Shown in pieces: positions 1 through 8,950 of a DNA stretch of 64,000 nt. Position numbers and translations under genes: made by a program. Under the pieces are notes generated by a model, which was not told where the DNA came from, searched no databases, and saw nothing but the letters and a program-made list of their open reading frames with translations. How positions within the stretch are numbered: position 1 is the first letter of the stretch; every line of letters starts with the position of its first letter. The DNA comes from Psychromonas sp. CD1. GTDB lineage: Bacteria; Pseudomonadota; Gammaproteobacteria; Enterobacterales; Psychromonadaceae. The stretch is taken from positions 682,001-746,000 of the forward strand of contig NZ_NDFH01000003.1 of assembly GCF_002239585.1 (NCBI RefSeq). Reading direction: 5' to 3'.

Positions 1-1590
1 AGACGCAATAGAATGGCAAGTATTCGAACATTTAAAGGCTTACACCCCTTCCCTTGGCGCCAAGAAAGTGAGTATGACACCCTAAGTGTCGGTCACTCTT
101 CAACCTCCATTGGGGCGGCACTCGGGATGGCAATTGCCGCAGAAAAAGAACAACAAGGCCGAAAAGTGGTTGCCGTTATTGGCGATGGTGCTATTACAGC
201 GGGTATGGCTTTTGAAGCAATGAACCATGCAGGAGCATTACATAATGATATGTTGGTGATTCTGAATGATAATGAAATGTCCATTTCTGAAAATGTAGGC
301 GCCCTTAACAATCATCTTGCCAAAATATTATCGGGTGATCTCTATACTCATTTACGTGAAAGAAGTAAAAAAATGCTCTCTAATATTCCGCCTATTAAAG
401 AGTTTGCTAAACGCACAGAAGAACATCTCAAAGGCTTAGTTTCTCCCTCTACCATTTTTGAAGAGTTTGGCTTTAATTATATAGGTCCTGTTGATGGGCA
501 TAATGTCATTGACCTTGTGGACACTCTGCATAATATGCGCAACCGTTCGGGACCGCAATTTTTACATATTATGACAAAAAAAGGGAAAGGCTATAAACAA
601 GCAGAATTAGATCCCATTGGCTACCATGCGGTGCCAAAATTTATGCCCGAACAAGGGATCCTTAACCCCAGCAAGAGTTCTCCGACTTTTTCGGCGATTT
701 TTGGTGACTGGTTAAATGATATGGCAGACATCGATCCTAAATTAACAGCGATAACTCCAGCGATGCGCGAAGGTTCCGGAATGGTAAAGTTTTCTCAACG
801 CCATCCTGATAAATACTATGATGTTGCTATTGCAGAGCAACACGCTGTCACCCTAGCGGGAGGCATGTCCATTGCCGGCTTACACCCTGTCGTTGCCATC
901 TATTCTAGTTTTTTGCAACGAGCATTTGATCAAGTTATCCATGATGTTGCCATCCAAGAGCAAGGTGTGCTTTTTGCCATCGATAGAGCCGGTATTGTAG
1001 GTGCCGATGGACCAACTCACCAAGGTGCATACGACCTCACTTTCCTACGTTGTATCCCAAATTTAGTGATAATGACACCTTCCGATGAACAAGAATGTCG
1101 AGATATGCTGTACACGGGCCACCTATTAAAAGGTAAACCTGCGGCGGTACGTTATCCTCGAGGAATTGGTACTGGCTTAACCATTAACAAAAAAATGAAA
1201 GCATTTAATATCGGTGAGGCAAGAGTGATTAGAGAAGGTAAAAAACTGGCTATTTTATGTTTTGGTACTTTTTTACAACAAGCTATTCCCGTTGCCGAAG
1301 AAATGGACGCCACTCTAATCGATATGCGTTTTGTAAAACCCTTAGATGAAGCCTTATTATTGCGTTTAAGCAAAACCCATGAACATTTTGTAAGCATTGA
1401 AGAAAATTGTATTATTGGTGGAGCAGGCTCGGCCGTGAATGAATTCTTTATGGCACAAAAAATAAAACTAAATGTGCTCAATCTAGGTTTACCCGATTAT
1501 TTTGTAGAGCAAGGCACACAGCAAGAGATATACCAGCTACTTGGTCTTGATAGTGCAGGTATAAAACGTCAAATCAACGCTTATTTTTAA
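1..1590 (+). CDS. dxs: 1-deoxy-D-xylulose-5-phosphate synthase, 5' partial
   Basis: DXS condenses pyruvate with glyceraldehyde 3-phosphate, using thiamine diphosphate, in the first step of the non-mevalonate isoprenoid pathway in the cytoplasm. The frame is open from base 1. It lacks roughly the first 90-100 residues of a family normally about 620 aa long, so the ATG at 13 is internal. Visible are the thiamine diphosphate-binding stretch [15 protein letters not shown] with downstream NDNEMSIS, the pyrimidine-domain motif [27 protein letters not shown], and a complete C-terminal transketolase-like domain. The 3' end overlaps the convergent peptide-binding protein gene by 17 bases. Identification is from strong family resemblance; only the 5' end is missing because of the window edge. 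Confidence 0.97.
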   Translation, partial: RRNRMASIRTFKGLHPFPWRQESEYDTLSVGHSSTSIGAALGMAIAAEKEQQGRKVVAVIGDGAITAGMAFEAMNHAGALHNDMLVILNDNEMSISENVGALNNHLAKILSGDLYTHLRERSKKMLSNIPPIKEFAKRTEEHLKGLVSPSTIFEEFGFNYIGPVDGHNVIDLVDTLHNMRNRSGPQFLHIMTKKGKGYKQAELDPIGYHAVPKFMPEQGILNPSKSSPTFSAIFGDWLNDMADIDPKLTAITPAMREGSGMVKFSQRHPDKYYDVAIAEQHAVTLAGGMSIAGLHPVVAIYSSFLQRAFDQVIHDVAIQEQGVLFAIDRAGIVGADGPTHQGAYDLTFLRCIPNLVIMTPSDEQECRDMLYTGHLLKGKPAAVRYPRGIGTGLTINKKMKAFNIGEARVIREGKKLAILCFGTFLQQAIPVAEEMDATLIDMRFVKPLDEALLLRLSKTHEHFVSIEENCIIGGAGSAVNEFFMAQKIKLNVLNLGLPDYFVEQGTQQEIYQLLGLDSAGIKRQINAYF

Positions 1591-3040
1591 GTCTTAAATC
1601 CTGCCAATACGGAATAACATTAATAGAAAATATGTTTTTAAATGCATATTTTTTATCTACCCCCCAGCGTTCATCCACTGAAAAGAGAACGATTATACGT
1701 TGCTCTTGCAATAATTTATTAAAGAAATCACTTCTATTAAGTATCTTTTGCTCTGTATACAATGGCTCTAAATAAGGCGTTAGAGGACTATTTAAAAATA
1801 AACTTTTATATATGTTTTTAGGATCCCTTAAACTTGTTTGCCATGCAGATAACGTTAAATCATATTTATCCATCGTTTCAAGCCACTCTTCTTCAGAGCT
1901 AATTTGACTAATTAACAAATTAATACCAATACTTTTAAACATGTTTTTTAATGCTTGTAATACATCACTATGATCTACTTTTTCATTTTTAAAGCTAAGT
2001 AAAGTTAACTGTTTAGGCATCTTTATTTGTAACAATAGTTTTTGTGCTTTTTGCACATTATATTCATTACCTTTATTGATACTTCTCGCGGTTAATAATG
2101 GTTTTTCTTCTCCAAAACCTTGAACAATATTAGTAAGCATACCTTTCTGATTTATCGTTAATGATATGATTTTACGCACCAACTTTTCTTGTAAAAAAGA
2201 AGTATGTTGCGCACTTAAAGATAGATACAAAGCCCGTGATGAACGAATAGTGACGAGTTTTTTGTTTTTTTCCATTTGTATACTTTTTATCTGTTTTTTT
2301 AATACTGCATAGCTCATATCGACATCGCCAAAGAATAACGCATAAATGCGTGCTCTTTGCGATTTTATTTTCAAAAATTGAAGATCAAGACTTCCTGCTT
2401 TTACGTCCCAATAATTTTTATTACGTATAATGTTTAACGCTAAGTTAGCATTAAATGTTTTTAATTTATAAGGCCCAGTTCCAGAAATAATAGGTGTCAA
2501 TGCAGTAATGTGCGAGATCTCAGGGAAAGGTGGTTTTCTTTTTTGTAAATGCTGATAAAACTTTTTATCTACCACAAAAAAATTAGTTAAATAATCTAAT
2601 AATTCAGCAACGCTTAATGTACTGTCAATATCAAAGCTATACGCATCTACCCGCGTTATTTTTGTTATTTCTAAAATAAACAATTTAAATTTACTCTTCT
2701 GTTTTATTTGCCTATAGCTCCAAATAACATCATCACTGGTGAGTAAGTTTCCTGAATGAAAATAGATATTCTTTTTTAAATAAAAGCGTACAACAGTTGG
2801 CTTTATTTGTTGCCAACCTTTTAATAAACGTTTCTCTAATTTACCATCAGCTCCCCACCGTACTAAAGGATCAAAAAAAAGATGCGCGTAAGAGAGTGAT
2901 AATGGCGAAGTTGCATATGGATATATATTTTGAGGCAAATATGGCACCGCTATGATAGCTCTGTTTTGGCTAGCACAGCTCAGCTCTTGATGCACACCAC
3001 ACAAGAGAATAAAACAAAGAAAAAGAGATGATTTCGCCAA
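1574..3040 (-). CDS. Periplasmic peptide/oligopeptide-binding protein (SBP family 5)
   Basis: A 488-residue extracellular solute-binding protein of family 5 (DppA/OppA/SapA-like). It starts with a hydrophobic signal peptide (about residues 4-22, ending near LSCAS), so it is probably periplasmic. The characteristic opening follows: a [16 protein letters not shown] segment, then LKGWQ and a [10 protein letters not shown] stretch. No permease or ATPase genes are adjacent. It is the last gene of the rluF-thiL-pgpA run, 13 bases after pgpA. Its start is TTG; the Shine-Dalgarno AAGGAAG overlaps the pgpA stop region, which decides the start and suggests translational coupling. The substrate is not evident. 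It could act with permeases encoded elsewhere or be a stand-alone binding protein. Confidence 0.8.
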   Translation of the reverse strand: MAKSSLFLCFILLCGVHQELSCASQNRAIIAVPYLPQNIYPYATSPLSLSYAHLFFDPLVRWGADGKLEKRLLKGWQQIKPTVVRFYLKKNIYFHSGNLLTSDDVIWSYRQIKQKSKFKLFILEITKITRVDAYSFDIDSTLSVAELLDYLTNFFVVDKKFYQHLQKRKPPFPEISHITALTPIISGTGPYKLKTFNANLALNIIRNKNYWDVKAGSLDLQFLKIKSQRARIYALFFGDVDMSYAVLKKQIKSIQMEKNKKLVTIRSSRALYLSLSAQHTSFLQEKLVRKIISLTINQKGMLTNIVQGFGEEKPLLTARSINKGNEYNVQKAQKLLLQIKMPKQLTLLSFKNEKVDHSDVLQALKNMFKSIGINLLISQISSEEEWLETMDKYDLTLSAWQTSLRDPKNIYKSLFLNSPLTPYLEPLYTEQKILNRSDFFNKLLQEQRIIVLFSVDERWGVDKKYAFKNIFSINVIPYWQDLRLKNKR

Positions 3041-3053
3041 TATATGCTTCCTT

Positions 3054-3536
3054 TTAAGTGACGATAAACATTATCAATTGCAAACAACCCGCGGCAAATA
3101 AGCCCGCAACAATATCATCAATCATAATGCCGAAACCACCTTGAACATTTTTATCTAACCAGCTAATTGGGTACGGTTTTAGTATGTCAAAAAAACGAAA
3201 TAAAACAAAACCAACGAATGCCCATTGCAAACTAAAAGGTACCATAAACATCGTGATCCAATAACCGATGAATTCATCCCAAACAATACATTTATGATCA
3301 TGTACACCCATATCATGGCTGGTCACATGACAAAACCAAAAACCTAATAAACTGCCGATAATAAGCATTATAAAATAGGCTTCAACACTTAAAAATGATA
3401 ATAAATAATAAAGAGGCACGGCAAGTAACGTCCCCATTGTTCCCGGAGCTTTGGGAAATAATCCACTCCCAAAGCCCACCGCACAAAAATGCAGAGGGTT
3501 ACTTAATTTAAGACCTTTTAAATCCATACGTTGCAT
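3054..3536 (-). CDS. pgpA: Phosphatidylglycerophosphatase A
   Basis: PgpA is an inner-membrane phosphatase that turns phosphatidylglycerophosphate into phosphatidylglycerol. The protein shows the family pattern: an N-terminal SNPLHFCAVGFGSGLFP, then KAPGTMGT, the acidic WDEFIGYWI and C-terminal GIMIDDIVAGL, with about four hydrophobic segments between them. I place the start at the ATG at 3536 (MQRMDLKG). An upstream ATG at 3575 would overlap thiL and add 13 non-conserved residues. It follows thiL by 4 bases in the conserved thiL-pgpA order. Confidence is high. Confidence 0.95.
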   Translation of the reverse strand: MQRMDLKGLKLSNPLHFCAVGFGSGLFPKAPGTMGTLLAVPLYYLLSFLSVEAYFIMLIIGSLLGFWFCHVTSHDMGVHDHKCIVWDEFIGYWITMFMVPFSLQWAFVGFVLFRFFDILKPYPISWLDKNVQGGFGIMIDDIVAGLFAAGCLQLIMFIVT

Positions 3537-3540
3537 AATA

Positions 3541-4536
3541 TTAATAACTACCTGTTTTAAAATGATCCCAACCACTGAGATTTAGTGAGTATGCTTTTTG
3601 ATGTTTTCTTAATTGTATTTTTTCCGCCTCTGGAGCGATAATAGAGCCCACAACAGTAAGTTTTAACTCTGGTATAGCTTCTTGTACTCTCTTTAGCACG
3701 CCACGGGGCAGTGTGAATAACAATTCATAATCATCTCCTCCCATTAACGCATATTGCGTCGCCTGTGCAGTGTCGACATTACCTAATGCAATTTCTCGGT
3801 GTAACGCATCAGAAAGAGGCAATTTATCAATATCTATTTGTGCAGAACAATCTGACGCGTTTAATATATGTGTTAAGTCCTGTGTCAATCCATCTGATAT
3901 ATCGATACAACTGTGCGCACTACCTCGTAATAAAAGACCTAACTTTACACGTGGATCGGTTAATTCAAGCTTATCCACAAATGCTTGTGCATTGGCCAGA
4001 TATAATTTTCCATTCGACAATTGATAAGCCAAACCTAGCGCGCCATCGCCCAACATTCCAGACACACAAACAACATCTCCAACCTGTGCATTGCGACGCA
4101 GTAATGCGCTACCCCTCGGTACTATTCCCTGCACCGAGACAGTAATTGAAAGAGGCCCTTTTGTGGTATCTCCTCCAATTAAAGTAACATTATATTGTTT
4201 TGCTAAATCAAAAAAACCTTGTGAAAACTGTGCTAACCAAAGCATATTGACATCGGGAATGGTTAACGCCAATGAAATCCATTTCGGCTCAGCACCCATC
4301 GCACTTAAATCACTTAAATTAACGGCTAATGATTTATAGCCTAAACGATACGGATCAACATCTTCAAAAAAATGAATGCCAGACACTAAGGTATCCGTAC
4401 TTATCAATAATTGATAGCCATCCGGAACATCAATAATTGCACAATCGTCACCAATACCCAAAACGACCGAGCTATCTTGTTTATCGGGTTCCTTACAAAA
4501 ATATTTTTTGATTAAATCAAATTCACTGAGACTCAT
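3541..4536 (-). CDS. thiL: Thiamine-monophosphate kinase
   Basis: ThiL phosphorylates thiamine monophosphate with ATP to make thiamine diphosphate, the last step of the pathway. The 331 residues match the usual length of about 325. Near the N-terminus are GIGDDCAII, STDTLVSGIHF and NLSDLSAMGA (Mg-ATP and substrate binding), then IGGDTTKGPL, CIDISDGL and a C-terminal GGDDYELLFT. It overlaps rluF by four bases (ATGA) and precedes pgpA, so rluF-thiL-pgpA reads as one transcript. The product is the cofactor of the DXS encoded at the left edge, although dxs is on the opposite strand. Confidence 0.96.
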   Translation of the reverse strand: MSLSEFDLIKKYFCKEPDKQDSSVVLGIGDDCAIIDVPDGYQLLISTDTLVSGIHFFEDVDPYRLGYKSLAVNLSDLSAMGAEPKWISLALTIPDVNMLWLAQFSQGFFDLAKQYNVTLIGGDTTKGPLSITVSVQGIVPRGSALLRRNAQVGDVVCVSGMLGDGALGLAYQLSNGKLYLANAQAFVDKLELTDPRVKLGLLLRGSAHSCIDISDGLTQDLTHILNASDCSAQIDIDKLPLSDALHREIALGNVDTAQATQYALMGGDDYELLFTLPRGVLKRVQEAIPELKLTVVGSIIAPEAEKIQLRKHQKAYSLNLSGWDHFKTGSY

Positions 4537-5405
4537 TTGCGTTTCAAACTTAACGTGCGCGTATTCGCTTTAGACTTGATGTTTTTAGTATTGATAAATG
4601 TTTTTTTAGGCGCATGCTGAGTCGAGTTTAATGTACGAGATTTTGTTACACTAACGGGCGTTGTTTCTTGTGCGGTTTTTGATGAGTGTGACACAGCTTG
4701 ATTTATTGCCAGCATTTCTGCTGCCGTTAAATTACGCCATTGACCGGGCTTTAATTTATCTAATGTCACTTGCATAATACGCGTTCGTTTTAATTTTTGA
4801 ACTTCATAGCCTAAATACTCACACATTCTACGGATCTGACGATTTAAACCTTGTGTTAAAATAATAGAAAAAACAAACCGACTCTTAACTTTAACAATAC
4901 AAGGTTTCGTAATAGTGTCTAGAATCGGCACTCCACGTTGCATACGCTCAACAAAACGCTCACTCAGCGGTTTATCTACCGTGACGACATATTCTTTATC
5001 ATGTGCATTTTCAGCACGTAATATTTTATTGACTATATCCCCATCACTGGTTAAAAAAATCAAACCTTCCGACGGTTTATCTAAACGACCAATAGGAAAA
5101 ATACGTTTTGTATGTCTAATTGCATCTATAATATTACCTCGCACATCACGCTCAGTCGTACAAGTAATACCAATTGGTTTATTGTACGCTATATAAATAC
5201 GATCGGATTTATTCTCAGCAACTGCATTGATAACCCTATCATCCACCAGCACAATGTCACCAGATTGAACTTTTGTGCCTAATTCAGGGATCGCACCATT
5301 AATTTTAACTCGACGTTTTTCAATTAATTTATCCGCTTCTCGGCGCGAACAAAACCCAGAATCACTAATATATTTATTCAGACGTTTGCCACTACTTACA
5401 TTCAC
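4533..5405 (-). CDS. rluF: 23S rRNA pseudouridine(2604) synthase RluF
   Basis: A pseudouridine synthase of the RsuA/RluB/E/F group. In E. coli RluF modifies U2604 of 23S rRNA and also tRNA-Tyr U35. The 290 residues equal the E. coli length. An N-terminal S4 domain (RLNKYISDSGFCSRREAD) is followed by the catalytic GRLDKPSEGLIFLT, which holds the active-site Asp, and by the typical LTQGLNRQIRRMCEYLGYEV. The last 60 residues are a Lys/Thr/Ser-rich basic tail, common in RluF. It is the first gene of the rluF-thiL-pgpA operon; its ATG is followed directly by the S4 domain. Confidence 0.93.
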   Translation of the reverse strand: MNVSSGKRLNKYISDSGFCSRREADKLIEKRRVKINGAIPELGTKVQSGDIVLVDDRVINAVAENKSDRIYIAYNKPIGITCTTERDVRGNIIDAIRHTKRIFPIGRLDKPSEGLIFLTSDGDIVNKILRAENAHDKEYVVTVDKPLSERFVERMQRGVPILDTITKPCIVKVKSRFVFSIILTQGLNRQIRRMCEYLGYEVQKLKRTRIMQVTLDKLKPGQWRNLTAAEMLAINQAVSHSSKTAQETTPVSVTKSRTLNSTQHAPKKTFINTKNIKSKANTRTLSLKRK

Positions 5406-5715
5406 AATAGATTCTCACTTTTTCTCTCATTTATTACCGCACTATTATACTCATGTTACTTCAAGGTGCAAAATCAGTAACGAAAATTAATGTGATTTAT
5501 CTTCACCTATTACTTCTCTTTTACAAGTTCATTTTTTACACGGATGTTTATTTTAGACAATAAATGTTTTTTATTTAAACATTAAATAAGCCGTTTTATA
5601 GCAATGATATTTATATAGTAATTAAAATAATTCATCAGGTTAAGCTTTGTCGCTTTTTCAAATACCCAAAACAAGGTAAACTTCTTTTAAATTCCCTTTG
5701 GTACAAAGTAGAGAT
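5406..5715. other. Divergent intergenic region rluF / TrmH-family gene
   Basis: About 310 bases of AT-rich DNA between divergently transcribed genes, presumably carrying both promoters. I see no open frame worth calling and no clear long palindrome or RNA gene. Confidence 0.6.
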
Positions 5716-6231
5716 ATGTCTAAAATACAAATAATTATAGGATTAAGCGATCCTAAAAGCGCCTCTAATGTTGGTGCGACTCTGCGGGCTGCGGGTTGCT
5801 ATGGCGTAGATAAAGTCATCTATACCGGAAAACGCTATGATCGAGCGGTCAAATTAAATACTGATACAAAAAAAATAAAAAGTCGTATTCCTCTTATTGC
5901 GGTCAACGACTTATTAGAAAATAAAAATGCAGATACCAAAATAATTTGTGTCGATTTAATTGAAGGTGCAATGCCTTTACCTAATTTTAAGCACCCGAAC
6001 AATGCACTGTATTTATTTGGCCCTGAAGATGGCACTCTCAGTCAACATCTAATCGATAAGGCTGATGCGGTTGTCTATATTCCCACGCAAGGTTGTATGA
6101 ATCTGGCTGCGACTATCAATGTTGTACTTTATGATCGCCTTGCTAAATCTACGCAACATATAACCGATAACCAACTTATTAGAGCAAGCCGAGATAATAA
6201 TAATAGAGTAAAAATAAAGCATAAAAAATAA
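5716..6231 (+). CDS. TrmH/SpoU-family RNA 2'-O-methyltransferase
   Basis: A 171-residue SPOUT methyltransferase that would transfer a methyl group from S-adenosylmethionine to a ribose in tRNA or rRNA. The three SpoU motifs are present in order: SNVGATLRAAG near residue 16, LFGPEDGTL near residue 98 and MNLAATINVVLYD near residue 127. Together they form the C-terminal knot that binds AdoMet. There is no N-terminal substrate-binding domain, so it is a minimal form. The start is the ATG at 5716; a TTG 18 bases upstream is less likely. The tail is rich in Lys. The exact substrate (TrmL-, TrmH- or RlmB-like) cannot be told from the sequence alone. Confidence 0.85.
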   Translation: MSKIQIIIGLSDPKSASNVGATLRAAGCYGVDKVIYTGKRYDRAVKLNTDTKKIKSRIPLIAVNDLLENKNADTKIICVDLIEGAMPLPNFKHPNNALYLFGPEDGTLSQHLIDKADAVVYIPTQGCMNLAATINVVLYDRLAKSTQHITDNQLIRASRDNNNRVKIKHKK

Positions 6232-6459
6232 AGAACTAAACATCCGTGCCAACCTAAAATGTAAAATACTTTCAGCAACCATTGATGCGTAACAATAAGA
6301 ACCGATATTTTCATAAAAAACACTGGATTATTGCGTTTTTCAATAGGTATAATGAAATCAGAACTCAGTATAAGTAAGTGTTTTTTATAGCCAATATGTG
6401 CTACTAATTATATCCTTAATACTGGATGAACTTCACTCTTTACTTAAAAGGTATATTTA

Positions 6460-6753
6460 ATGGGCAACGTGCTTGAATTGGTGAAAAATACTCGCCGTAA
6501 AAATAAATTACAACGTGAAATGCTTACGAACGAAAAAAAAATACGTGACAATCGAAAACGCGTAGTATTACTTAATAATTTGATTGAATATATCACCCCA
6601 ACAATGACCCATGAAGATATCACTCTGATCATTAAAAACATGCTTTCTGACTACGAAGATCGTGTTGATGATCACATCATTAAAGGTGCGGAGCTATCTA
6701 AAGAACGCCGTGAAATCAATAAACAAATTAGTAGCTTTAAACTACAAAAATAA
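6460..6753 (+). CDS. tmaR: PTS system regulator TmaR (DUF496)
   Basis: A 97-residue, almost wholly helical and charged protein. It matches E. coli TmaR (YeeX) along its length: [28 protein letters not shown] and ELSKERREI. TmaR forms polar clusters and holds PTS Enzyme I there, lowering sugar uptake. The tyrosine that is phosphorylated in E. coli (Tyr72) corresponds to Tyr65 here. A Shine-Dalgarno AAAGGT precedes the ATG. The gene is monocistronic and ends in a clear terminator. A ptsG gene lies 12 kb away in the window. Confidence 0.93.
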   Translation: MGNVLELVKNTRRKNKLQREMLTNEKKIRDNRKRVVLLNNLIEYITPTMTHEDITLIIKNMLSDYEDRVDDHIIKGAELSKERREINKQISSFKLQK

Positions 6754-6761
6754 AGACATAT

Positions 6762-6790
6762 AAAGGGAGGCACCCTCCCTTTATATTTTA
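6762..6790 (+). terminator. Rho-independent terminator of tmaR
   Basis: A perfect 9-bp stem AAAGGGAGG / CCTCCCTTT with a 3-nt loop, followed by an AT/T-rich tract, starts 9 bases after the tmaR stop codon. Confidence 0.88.
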
Positions 6791-6803
6791 TATAGGCTCT
6801 TAT

Positions 6804-7571
6804 TTGGAATCGATTAACATACGTAACCATGAGGTTCATTTATGGACGCTCAATCCACAACACATACTAGATAGCACCCATTTATGGTCGTTACTCTCTC
6901 CTGACGAACGTAAAAAAGTAAATCGTTATCGTTTACCTCAAGCACAAAACATAGCATTGCTTACTCGTGCTTTTATTCGTTTAATTCTATCTCAATATGA
7001 AACACAATCCGCATCTCAATGGGTATTTAGTATCAGCCCATTAGGTAAACCCGAAGTCACCAATACAAAGCACCCCTTACGTTTTAATCTCAGTCATAAT
7101 AATAACTTAATTATTTGTGCCATTACTTTAATTAATGATATCGGTTGCGATATTGAAAATTTGGAACGTAAAATTAACGCAAAAAGTATTACTCAACGTT
7201 ATTTCTCGACTTATGAACAACAGCAACTTAATACACTGCCACAAAACCAACAAAATGCTTTTTTCTTTAAGTTATGGACATTAAAAGAAGCCTTTGTTAA
7301 AGCAACAGGTCAGGGGCTCGCCCAAGGGCTTAACACCTTTAGCTTTGATTTATCGTCGTACACCGAGCAAGAAAAGCACATAAGTTTATCCTTTCATGCT
7401 CAATGTACAGAGAAAAAACCTCTACAGTGGCAAAGCCATTTATTTTATCCCGATGACCAACACTGTATCGCACTCTGCGTTAAATCTACTCACTCTCTTA
7501 ATATAAAACATTTTAATCCCGTACAAAGCGCTGCTCTTTTTAAGTCTACATCGGCGGACATGTTTGTATAA
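6804..7571 (+). CDS. 4'-phosphopantetheinyl transferase (Sfp/AcpT superfamily)
   Basis: A 255-residue transferase that moves the phosphopantetheine arm of CoA to a carrier-protein serine. The three family motifs are visible: RFNLSHN near residue 92, GCDIE near residue 114 (Mg-binding Asp and Glu) and FFKLWTLKEAFVKATGQGL near residue 149. The length fits the Sfp/AcpT class rather than the short AcpS. The start appears to be TTG, since there is no in-frame ATG before the conserved N-terminal region; a short TAGG lies upstream. It overlaps the convergent GST-like gene by 26 bases. The target carrier protein is not in this window. Confidence 0.88.
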   Translation: MESINIRNHEVHLWTLNPQHILDSTHLWSLLSPDERKKVNRYRLPQAQNIALLTRAFIRLILSQYETQSASQWVFSISPLGKPEVTNTKHPLRFNLSHNNNLIICAITLINDIGCDIENLERKINAKSITQRYFSTYEQQQLNTLPQNQQNAFFFKLWTLKEAFVKATGQGLAQGLNTFSFDLSSYTEQEKHISLSFHAQCTEKKPLQWQSHLFYPDDQHCIALCVKSTHSLNIKHFNPVQSAALFKSTSADMFV

Positions 7572-8109
7572 AAAATTTATTTTGGCGCACCAGATCTAGA
7601 AAGCGCGATAAATTATTCAATTTTTTTAAGTTAATAAAATCGCTATAAATCCCCCAATCTAAAAAGCAGGCTAAACGCAACTTGCCATCGCTTAAACCTA
7701 AAGACATATCGAGATCAATCTCATTTAGTGCTTCTAACCCTGAAATGACTCGTGTTTTTTGTCGCTTAAGATATTGACTCTGTTCTGGCGTAATATTATC
7801 CATTTTTTTCATTACATATAGATTCACACATGCATCCATAATGGTATTAGTCATATTGAAAAGTTCAAAATCACGAAGATCAGGCATAAATGGAGATCCT
7901 GATTTTTCATGTAAATATTTCAAAATTGAACTGGAATCCGTTAACGTTAAGTCACCATCCATCAATAGAGGCATTTTTTTAATCGGGGATATTTGCCCAA
8001 TATGTATCATATCGGTTTCAATAAATTGATAAGGGAATGCGCTTTGCAATAAGACAATGCGACAATGTCGAACAAAAGGAGAAGTTAAATTACCATAAAT
8101 TTTCATCAT
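7546..8109 (-). CDS. Glutathione S-transferase-like protein
   Basis: A 187-residue protein with an N-terminal thioredoxin-like GST domain (KIYGNLTSPFVRHCRIVLL, then KKMPLLMDGDLTLTDSSSIL, the latter being the cis-Pro/Ser glutathione site) and a short helical C-terminal domain. It is somewhat shorter than typical GSTs (200-220 aa). The position after SPF normally filled by Cys or Ser is V, so catalysis is uncertain. Two adjacent ATGs stand at the start behind GAAGAAAG. It is convergent with the phosphopantetheinyl transferase gene. The substrate is unknown. Confidence 0.75.
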   Translation of the reverse strand: MMKIYGNLTSPFVRHCRIVLLQSAFPYQFIETDMIHIGQISPIKKMPLLMDGDLTLTDSSSILKYLHEKSGSPFMPDLRDFELFNMTNTIMDACVNLYVMKKMDNITPEQSQYLKRQKTRVISGLEALNEIDLDMSLGLSDGKLRLACFLDWGIYSDFINLKKLNNLSRFLDLVRQNKFFIQTCPPM

Positions 8110-8238
8110 ACGCTTTCTTCTTCTAAATATAAAAAAGATATAATACCAAATAAATTAACCCTCCACCAAAAATCTATTCGACAAAATTTAACAGAGATCA
8201 TACACTGCCAGTTTAATTCCTTTAGACAAGAAGATATT

Positions 8239-8892
8239 ATGTCACTGCTCAGTAAAATCCGGTGTGCCTTCACACTGGGTCAAGGCCTATTACTCGAAAA
8301 TAAAGCATTAATAGAATCCACCAATCCTTTTGATTTTTTTAGCATCTGGCTAAAAGAAGCAGAAAAAAGTGGAATTATCCTACCGGAATCAATGTCTGTT
8401 TCGAGTGTCAGTGCAGAAGGTAGACCTTCATCTAGAATGGTTTTATTAAAAGAAGTTGACAATAAAGGCTTTGTTTTTTTTACAAATTATAATAGTCGCA
8501 AAGCATATGAACTAGAAGGCAATACTTATGCGGCACTACTCTTCCACTGGAATATGCTACAACGCCAAGTACGCATAGAAGGGAAAATTGAACGCATCAG
8601 CCAACAGGCATCCGCGGAGTATTTTCATAGTCGTAGCCGAGGGAGTCAAATAGGGGCATGGGCATCGGAACAAAGTCAACCATTAAGCAATCGTCAACAT
8701 TTAATCGATCGCGTCCATTATTTTGAAAAGAAATTTAAAGATCAAGAGATCCCCTTACCAGAGTTTTGGGGAGGATACCGCGTTATCCCCGATATGATCG
8801 AATTTTGGCAAGGTAAAGCAGATAGACTTCATGATCGTTTTATCTATCAGCCTAAATCTCAAAAATGGGAAATTAGCCGTTTAAATCCTTAA
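8239..8892 (+). CDS. pdxH: Pyridoxamine 5'-phosphate oxidase
   Basis: PdxH oxidises pyridoxine or pyridoxamine 5'-phosphate to pyridoxal 5'-phosphate with FMN and O2. The 217 residues match the family (218 in E. coli). Typical stretches are SSRMVLLKEVD, FFTNYNSRKAYELE, RQVRIEGKIERIS, SRGSQIGAWASEQS, PLPEFWGGYRV and IEFWQGKADRLHDR at the C-terminus. It is a single gene followed by a strong terminator. Its product is the cofactor of the PLP enzymes in the norspermidine cluster further right, though no regulatory link is seen. Confidence 0.96.
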   Translation: MSLLSKIRCAFTLGQGLLLENKALIESTNPFDFFSIWLKEAEKSGIILPESMSVSSVSAEGRPSSRMVLLKEVDNKGFVFFTNYNSRKAYELEGNTYAALLFHWNMLQRQVRIEGKIERISQQASAEYFHSRSRGSQIGAWASEQSQPLSNRQHLIDRVHYFEKKFKDQEIPLPEFWGGYRVIPDMIEFWQGKADRLHDRFIYQPKSQKWEISRLNP

Positions 8893-8905
8893 ATCACTCA
8901 ATTTT

Positions 8906-8945
8906 AAAATAAGATCTATAAGCGCGTATTCATAGATCTTATTTT
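8906..8945. terminator. Bidirectional terminator between pdxH and cobQ
   Basis: A perfect 14-bp inverted repeat (AAAATAAGATCTAT and its complement) with a 12-nt loop lies between convergent genes. A-runs on one side and T-runs on the other mean it can end transcription of both pdxH and cobQ. Confidence 0.9.
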
Positions 8946-8950
8946 TTATC

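Noticed and set aside
3765-4339. Several plus-strand frames across thiL
   Set aside because: All are antisense to the strongly conserved thiL reading frame.
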